Source: Perognathus longimembris pacificus (lineage: Eukaryota; Chordata; Mammalia; Rodentia; Heteromyidae). From it: DNA of 64,000 nucleotides. Under the pieces are notes generated by a model, which saw only the letters and a program-made list of their open reading frames with translations, made no database searches and was not told where the DNA came from. Position 1 is the first letter of the stretch, and every line of letters starts with the position of its first letter. The translations under genes were made by a program, and so were the position numbers. The stretch lies in assembly GCF_023159225.1 (NCBI RefSeq), contig NC_063171.1, positions 4,693,501 to 4,757,500 of the forward strand, written 5' to 3'. Below are positions 57,555 to 64,000 of the stretch, piece after piece.

Positions 57555-57930
57555 TGATTTTTATTTCTTTATTTGATTTGTTTGCAGCAATGGGACTTGA
57601 AATCAGAGCCTCATGCTTACTAGGAGGGTATTCTACCACCTGAGATACACCTCCATCCTTGTTAACTGTTTTGAGACTAAGTCTTATTACATAGCCCAAG
57701 TGAATCTCAAATTCAAGATTCTCTTCCCTCAGTTTTCATGCTCTGGGATTATAGACATGCATCATCATTCCAGCTCCACCTTGACTGTGTGCATTTATCT
57801 TTCATCTTTTTTGAGACCAGATTTTGGGCTGTTGTCCAAGCTGGTTGTGTCCAAGCTGGTTGTGAACTCCTGAGCTGAAGTGATCCTCCTGCCTTAGCCT
57901 CTTGAGTCCTAAGACTGCTGGCATATACTA
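57555..57930 (-). repeat. ID and B1 SINE remnants, minus strand
   Basis: ID-like piece (57580-57660), B1 (57661-57765: gattatagacatgcatcat) and another B1 piece (57805-57925). A short direct duplication of CAAGCTGGTTGTGTC lies at 57837-57863. Confidence 0.65.
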
Positions 57931-58204
57931 CTCAGAGTTCTTATATCCCTCTTCCAAATTGTTTTTTTCCCAATAAACTCCAAGAAGTAAAATTGCAGGA
58001 GATGTATATTTTAAAACATGACATACATTGTAAAATTGATTTTCAAAAACAGTACCTGAGTTTTCCTTGAATTTAAGAGCCTGTCTTCTACCCTTACATA
58101 ATTTGAATAATATCATTCTTGGTCTTGGTCAATGTGACTAACAAAACTTAATGTGTAGATGTTATACTGCTAGTGAGAGTATAATTTAAAAAGTTTCTTA
58201 GATC

Positions 58205-58325
58205 ACTAAAGTGGTACACACCTGTAGTGCCAGCTACTTAGAAGGCAGAAGGTTAAGATGGGAAGATAGCAACTCTAAGAGTTTATGGAAAACACAGTGA
58301 GAACCTGACTCCAAGAAAAGGTTTA
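58205..58325 (+). repeat. B1 SINE
   Basis: gtggtacacacctgtagtgc, agctacttagaaggcagaag and gaacctgactccaagaaaag follow B1 order. Confidence 0.7.
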
Positions 58326-60230
58326 GTAATCATTTATATGTTTTCTGCATATCCTGCTGAGTTATATAATAGATATTTGCCATATCCCAGAAGTCTGGTT
58401 TTTATTTTGTCTTAGTAAGAATATAAAAGTATTTTTGTTTTGCTGATGAAGTAGGAAATTACTTCTTTGTTTACAGTTTGTAGGTACAAAATTATGGGCC
58501 ATTCCTGCCTCAGCTACAGGGTCAGCACATGAGTAACTAAATGTGCCAGTTTGGCTCACTTCAGTGTTTTAAACATCAGGGGGTGAAGGTAAGGTATGAT
58601 GCAATGACTGGGTAATGTAAGAAAATAAGTCAGTCATTGGAACTGTTAGCTCTTTATTTTCATATTCTTGTTGCTTGTTCAGGGGAATATTTCTTGTTCT
58701 TTTATTTTATTGGAAAGGTGATGTATATGAGTAAGGTAATGAGTATATTTCTTGTCAAACATTGTTAACCCCTCCCTCATTTTCTCTCTTTCTCTCCCCC
58801 TGTGACTTCCCTCCTCACCAAGTTGTAAAATTCATTTCCAACATAGTGTCTTGTGAGTATCACTTTTGGATTTGGTTTACCCTTTGTCCTTTGTTTCACC
58901 ATTTTGAGATTCACCTACCCTTCCCCAAATTAGACAAATGTATATACAAGACACAGGTTACCAAAATAAAAAACGGGGACTATAAGGAATAAACCGAATG
59001 GGGGAAAATGAGGGAAAAAAGAAATAACTTCACACAGTACATTTACAAAGTTAAAAAAAAAACAAAAAATCTCTTGTTTCCATATCTTGGAGTTCATTTG
59101 GATTAGCATAATTTTATATGGTCATATGAACATAACTATTGAGCTATTGTGATCCTCTGCTAGGACTATCCTAGACATATTGTTATAAATAGACATATTA
59201 ATTGTTATAAATGAGGGAAACCATGAAGCCTATGTCTCTTTGGGTCTGGCTTACTTCACTTAATATGACTTTTTCCCCAACTCTTTCCACTTCCTTACAA
59301 ATGGGATAATGTCATTCTTTCTGATGGAAGAATAGATTTCCATTGTGTATATATACCACATTTTCTTGATCCATTCATCTACTGAGGGCCATCTGGATTG
59401 GTTCCAATGCTGTGCTAAACAATGCTTCAATGAACATAGTTGTTCTGGTACCTTTTATGGCCATGTTTGTGACCCTTTATGTAAATGCCCAAGAGTGAGA
59501 TTGTTGGATCATAGGGGAGTTGTATGGTTAGTCTTTTGAGAAACCTCCATATTGCTTTCCAGAGTTTTGAACAAGTTTACTTTCCCACCAACAGTGTAGT
59601 AGCATTCCCTTTTGGCCACATCACCAACAGCATTTATTATTATTTGTTTCCATGATAATGGCCATTCTTACCAAACTTCAAACTCTATAATAAAGCTGTA
59701 CTGTCAAAAAGCAACTTCACACTGGCATATGAACAGGCCTGAGGACCAATGGAATAGAATTGAAGACCCAGGAATGATACTATAGACCTATGGCCACCTA
59801 ATCTTTGATAGGGGAGCCAAAATCATCAAATGGAAGACATCCTCTTCAAAAAATAGTGCTGGCAAAATTGGCTATACACTTGCAGAAAACTTAAGTTAGA
59901 TCCTTATATATAACGCTGCACCAGAATCTGTTCCAAATGGATCAAAGACCTCAATGAAAGTCCAGATACCCTGAAGATATTACAGGAAGGGATAGGGGAA
60001 ACACTAGGGCTTCTTGGCACAATCAAAACTTCCAAAATATAGATCCAGAAACACCAAATCAAAGAAAGGCTGGATAAATGGGATTGCATTAAACTGCAGA
60101 ACTTCTGCATGGCAAAGGACATAGCAAGATAAATAGAAAGTGACAGATTGGGAGAAGGTCTTTACTAACTATACAATAGACAAGGACCTCATATCTAAAA
60201 TATACCTAGAGCTTAAAATATTAAGTCCTG

Positions 60231-60438
60231 GGCTGGGGATATAGCCTAGTGGCAAGAGTGCCTGCCTCGGATACACGAGGCCCTAGGTTCGATTCCCCAG
60301 CACCACATATACAGAAAACGGCCAGAAGCGGCACTGTGGCTCAAGTGGCAGAGTGCTAACCTTGAGCGGGAAGAAGCCAGGGACAGTGCTCAGGCCCTGA
60401 GTCCAAGGCCCAGGACTGGCCAAAAAAAAAAAAAAAAA
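60231..60438 (+). mobile_element. IDL-Geo SINE inside the L1
   Basis: Young dimer with A-rich tail; perfect 11-base direct repeats ATTAAGTCCTG at 60220-60230 and 60439-60449. Confidence 0.93.
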
Positions 60439-60449
60439 ATTAAGTCCTG

Positions 60450-60655
60450 AGCTGGGCGCTGGTAGCTTATGCCTGTAATCCTAGCTACTCAGGAGGCTGA
60501 GGTCTGAGCATCTCGATTCAAAGCCAGCTGGGGCAGGAAAGTCCATGAGACTCTTATCTCCAATTATCTACCAGAAAACAGGAAGTGGTGCTGTGGTTCA
60601 GTGGTAAGAGTGCTAGCTTTGAGCTGAAGAGCTCAGGGACAAAAGAAAAAGGAAA
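60450..60655 (+). mobile_element. B1-Geo SINE inside the L1
   Basis: Full composite: gctgggcgctggtagcttat .. ctactcaggaggctgaggtc .. caggaagtggtgctgtggtt .. gagctgaagagctcagggac, A-rich tail. Directly abuts the right duplication of the IDL-Geo. Confidence 0.88.
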
Positions 60656-61142
60656 AAAAATTACTCCCCTCTCCTATAACAAATCCTCAAAGAAACAACA
60701 ACCCCATTAATAAGGGGGCTAAAAAGAGACTTCTCTGGAGAGGAAATAAGAATAGCCAGAAGACAAATGAAGTCAACATCTCTGGCCATAAAAGAAATGC
60801 AAATCAAACCCACATTGAGATTCCACCTCACCCCAGTTAGAATGGCCAATGGACTATTTCTATATGTGTATATATAATACTTCAGTCACATTTTTTCTTG
60901 GGAACTCTTTTTAAGAAAGATGCTGTACCACTTGTGCCAGTCCTTTTTTCCTTTAGTCATTTTCCAGAAAGAATCTCACATTTTTGTTCCAAGCTTGGCC
61001 TCAGACAACAGTCCTCCTGTATGTCATCTCCATGTAGCTTAGACCATAGATTCTTACCTCCATGACAAGCTTATTGATTTAGTTGAGGGCCTTACTAACA
61101 TTTTGCCTGGGTTGGCCTTCCCTCCTGACATTCCCACCTACT

Positions 61143-61174
61143 GTGTGAGTGTGTGTGTGTGCTCGTGTGTGTGC

Positions 61175-61205
<31 letters not shown>
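61143..61205. repeat. (GT)n(GA)n microsatellite
   Basis: About 46 bases of GT with a few CG and GC interruptions, then about 15 bases of GA, at the start of a minus-strand SINE. Confidence 0.95.
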
Positions 61206-61435
61206 TCCTGGGGTTTGAACTCAGGGCCTGGGCAATGTCATAGAGTGTTTGTACTCAAGGGTAGTGTTCTACCATTTGAGTCACAACTCTACATCTGGCT
61301 TTTTTGGTGATTAATTATGGATCAGAGTCTCAAAGACTTTATTATGTGGATTGACTTCCAACCACAATCCTGAGCTCTCAGCCTCCTGAGTAGTGTGGAT
61401 TACAGATATCAGCCACTGGTGCCTGCTCACCTGCT
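61206..61435 (-). repeat. B1-Geo composite SINE, minus strand
   Basis: tcctggggtttgaactcagg .. tactcaagggtagtgttcta .. ggattacagatatcagccac. Confidence 0.8.
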
Positions 61436-61759
61436 GCATGTTTTAAAGTGTGTTTTCTTATGAGCTTTTCATATCTTAATTCCTTCCTCACTAGGAAATT
61501 ACCTTGTCCTGCATTACTCAAGGTCAGGGATTGACTGAAAGTCATTACAAGGTCCTTGCCTCTTTGGGGGATAAATAGGAACATCTCTATCAAGCAAAAA
61601 CAGCCTGTGGGAATGGCTCATCTTCATTCAGTTGCATCCTCAGTGTAGATCTATGACAGTTGTTTTTGCTCTGGTATATGGCATTGATATAATAATTTAC
61701 TGCAAATAAGTCGAATATTTAGACTTTTATGCTAAAATTTTCTGTAACAGTGCTTAGAT

Positions 61760-62335
61760 TGACATTTTTTTTTCTTTTTGGCAGGACTTGGGTTTGAACT
61801 CTGGTCCTTAAACATGCTAAACAAATGTTTTTGTTTTTTTTTTGTTTTGTTTTTTTTTTTTTGGCCAGTCCTGGGCCTTGGACTCAGGGCCTGAGCACTG
61901 TCCCTGGCTTCTTCCCGCTCAAGGCTAGCACTCTGCCACTTGAGCCACAGCGCTGCTTCTGGCCGTTTTCTGTATATGTGGTGCTGGGGAATCGAACCTA
62001 GGGCCTCGTGTATCCGAGGCAGGCACTCTTGCCACTAGGCTATATCCCCAGCCCCTAAACAAATGTTTTGAACCATACTCCAGCCCTTTGTGCTTTTGTT
62101 ATTTTTCAAATATGGTGTCCTTTTCTGCTGGAGCCATCCTGAACCTCAATCATCCTATTACACTTCCTGTGTAACTGGGATGACAGGCACAAACCATTAT
62201 GCCCAGCTTTTTATTGGTTGAAGTGGGATCTTGTGAACTTTTTTTTCAAACTGGTCTTGAATAGGGGTCCTCCTGATTTCAGCCTCCAAAGTAACAAGCA
62301 TTACAAGTATGAGCCACCATGCTTGGAAGACATGT
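61760..62335 (-). repeat. Older ID/B1 SINE split by a younger IDL-Geo
   Basis: Left part ttggcaggacttgggtttga; right part gaaccatactccagccc followed by tgtaactgggatgacaggc and ccaaagtaacaagcattaca. The split is made by the insertion at 61832-62054. Confidence 0.75.
61832..62054 (-). mobile_element. IDL-Geo SINE nested in an older SINE
   Basis: Reverse dimer with mixed T/G tail at left; perfect 15-base direct repeats CTAAACAAATGTTTT at 61817-61831 and 62055-62069. Confidence 0.94.
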
Positions 62336-62520
62336 ATATTTTACTCATATGACAACCTAGAAACCATATGAGCAAAGCTAACCTGACAACTGTCCATTCT
62401 CACCAGGATATTCCCCTTTCTGGGTTAGAATTAGAAGCCTTCCTTTGTTGCTATTTCTCAATCAGGGGTAAGGATGAAGTGAGAGAATGGAAAACAATCA
62501 GCTTCTCTCTCCTCAGACAG

Positions 62521-62543
62521 AGTCTCACACACACACACACACC
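62521..62543. repeat. (CA)n microsatellite
   Basis: About 22 bases of CACACA. Confidence 0.9.
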
Positions 62544-62946
62544 CAACTTTGCTTTACAGGCCAAAAGTTACACACTTGCCTATGCCTACCCATAGCAGAT
62601 TGGGAAATGAGAGGGATGGAACAGGCTTTGTTTTCCTATTTATTTTCAGTGCTAAGCATTGAATTTAGTGCCTTGGGAAGGAAATAAAAATGTCTTTTCT
62701 TTTATAACCTGTCAGTCATGTGGCCTGCAGAAGCCTGTAGACTTCTGTAATTCCTCATAATGATGAGTCCTTTCAGTTAAGTAGAAACAACCTGTGTTTA
62801 AAAGGATTATAAAGCTCGTTAACTACTAGAATCAAGATAGCAATTATATTGAACATGGATCCGAAAGTGTGCCTACAAATGTTAACTGGAAATAAACACA
62901 TAGCTAACATTTTACAGTGATTTCTCTCTAAAAATGTTGTAGAGTT

Positions 62947-62983
62947 GTTGCTACTGCTGCTGTGCTGCTGCTGCTGCTGCTCT
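62947..62983. repeat. (CTG)n trinucleotide run
   Basis: About eleven imperfect CTG units with one ACT and one frame break. Confidence 0.9.
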
Positions 62984-63599
62984 GTGTATATGTGTGTACT
63001 GTGCCAGTTCTAATCTTCTCTTCCTCCTCCATCACCACCACTATAATATGTTGGTTTGGCAGCTTTCATTTACTAATTGCTGGAGGAACAATTTTGTAAG
63101 CCTTTCATATGCTTTGTAAGCTCTTCATCTTTCAGATTCTTTCTATACAGGATAGGTAAAGTTGAGTAACAGTGATAGGATACAGCAACATGATTGTTTA
63201 ATATCTTCAATTTATGAAATAAATTGATCATCAAGTGCAATATCCTTGAAAAGAAATGACTTATACCTAATTTAGGAATGAGAAAAGATTTACTAATGAA
63301 AAAGAATTGGAAATTCTATCTTCCTATCTAAATATAAAATCTATTCTTGGACTGATACTCATCTTTATCACAATGATTTGACACAGTTCCATATTTAGCC
63401 TCACTGAACTTCATTTTAAAATTACAAACACCTGGACTATAGAATGTAGCTGCAAGTCTAAGAATGATTCTTTGGAAACTTAGCATAGGATATCCATTGG
63501 GATTATAGAATACTAGCCTGTATGAATCATTTATTTAGGGAAGAATGTCAGAAAATTTTACTGTTGTTTACTTGTTTTCATTTTAAATGCCACTTTTTT

Positions 63600-63810
63600 T
63601 TTAGTTTTGAATTTTTGTAGAGCTAGGTATTGAATCCAGGGACTCCCAAATGAATGCTAGTCTCTTATTCTACAACTGAGCTATCGCTTCTAGTCCATTT
63701 TGTTTTTGTTCTAATTCTGAGGCCAACTTATAGTATGCATTCAGGCTGGTTTTCAAAACAAGTTCCTCTTGTCTCAGCCTCTCCTGGGTAACAGAAATAA
63801 AGAGAGAGCC
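63600..63810 (-). repeat. ID/B1 SINE remnant, minus strand
   Basis: ctaggtattgaatccaggg .. ctacaactgagctatcgctt (ID reverse), then caggctggttttcaaaac and tcagcctctcctgggtaac (B1 reverse). Confidence 0.65.
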
Positions 63811-64000
63811 CAGACCATGGTTCCTAGCTGGAGTAAACAAGTAGAAGCACAGATATCAGAACCCCTCTGTCAAGGGTCATCATGAATTGCTTGTCCAACT
63901 TTAAAGGCTGGAACCCCAACAGTTACAAAAAGAGGACAGCCAAAGGGCATAGACATTTTCAGGGCTTGTCACCCAGCTTTAAACCTTCTTAGTTTCTGTA

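Larger units (their letters stand above)
58700..60855 (-). mobile_element. L1 LINE with 5' inversion (twin-priming structure), interrupted by two SINEs
   Basis: 58700-59672 is the L1 3' end in minus orientation (T-rich end at left; reverse reads attaagtgaagtaagcc, atggaaatctattcttcc, ctgttggtgggaaagtaaa). 59673-60230 and 60656-60855 are upstream ORF2 sequence on the plus strand, decayed (ggataaatgggattgcatta, aagaaatgcaaatcaaaccc, ccacctcaccccagttaga). The two parts are adjacent in L1 order at AGAATGGCCA. No functional reading frame remains. Confidence 0.8.
49648..64000. other. 5' flank of SLC12A2, no protein-coding gene recognised
   Basis: 14.3 kb of AT-rich DNA upstream of SLC12A2, full of SINEs, one L1 with inversion, a short L1 tail and two MIRs. 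All open frames are short and most lie in SINEs. It could be intronic to a divergent lncRNA, but no acceptor can be assigned with confidence. Confidence 0.7.

Noticed and set aside
59673..60855. Possible live L1 ORF2
   Set aside because: Frame is broken by stops, a 5' inversion and two SINE insertions; only short fragments remain.

Overview
The window is a stretch of mammalian nuclear genome, almost certainly from a rodent of the superfamily Geomyoidea (kangaroo rats, pocket mice, pocket gophers). The main evidence is at least twelve copies of a dimeric SINE. Its left monomer is ID-like (tRNA-Ala derived) and its right monomer is the one described in Geomyoidea as Geo (IDL-Geo family). The background also holds B1-type (7SL-derived) SINEs, MIR and L2 relics, L1 tails and an ERVL-MaLR element. 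The species cannot be read from the sequence.

There is one protein-coding gene: SLC12A2 (NKCC1, the Na-K-2Cl cotransporter), on the minus strand and incomplete. Fifteen consecutive coding exons can be read from the start codon at 48566 to the end of exon 15 at 1168. All have GT-AG borders, and the phases join into one open frame of 764 complete codons plus two bases. They encode the whole cytoplasmic N-terminus (two SPAK/OSR1 docking motifs, a PP1 motif and the regulatory threonines), all 12 transmembrane helices and the start of the cytosolic C-terminal domain. The remaining C-terminal exons lie beyond the left edge.

Layout. 1-47879: introns 15 (partial) to 1 and exons 15 to 2. Intron 1 is about 19.7 kb and intron 4 about 9.4 kb; intron 4 carries a two-LTR MaLR element and an L1 tail. 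47720-49560: CpG island with exon 1, a leader without upstream ATGs, GC boxes, a TATA-like hexamer, an ETS-type site and a perfect TCTCGCGAGA (BANP-type) element. 49650-64000: 5' flank with no recognisable gene. It holds many SINEs, including a serial-insertion cluster at 55.1-56.2 kb, and an L1 with a twin-priming inversion at 58.7-60.86 kb. A consensus splice donor on the plus strand at 49648 fits a divergent non-coding transcript like the one known next to human SLC12A2, but nothing here proves transcription.

I found no operon, CRISPR array, phage or other prokaryotic-type system, and no new protein family. The unusual features are structural: a template-switch-like quasi-palindrome inside a B1 SINE, repeated SINE insertion into one target, L1 inversions with legible breakpoints, and the evident relationship between the Geo monomer and ID/tRNA-like sequence.
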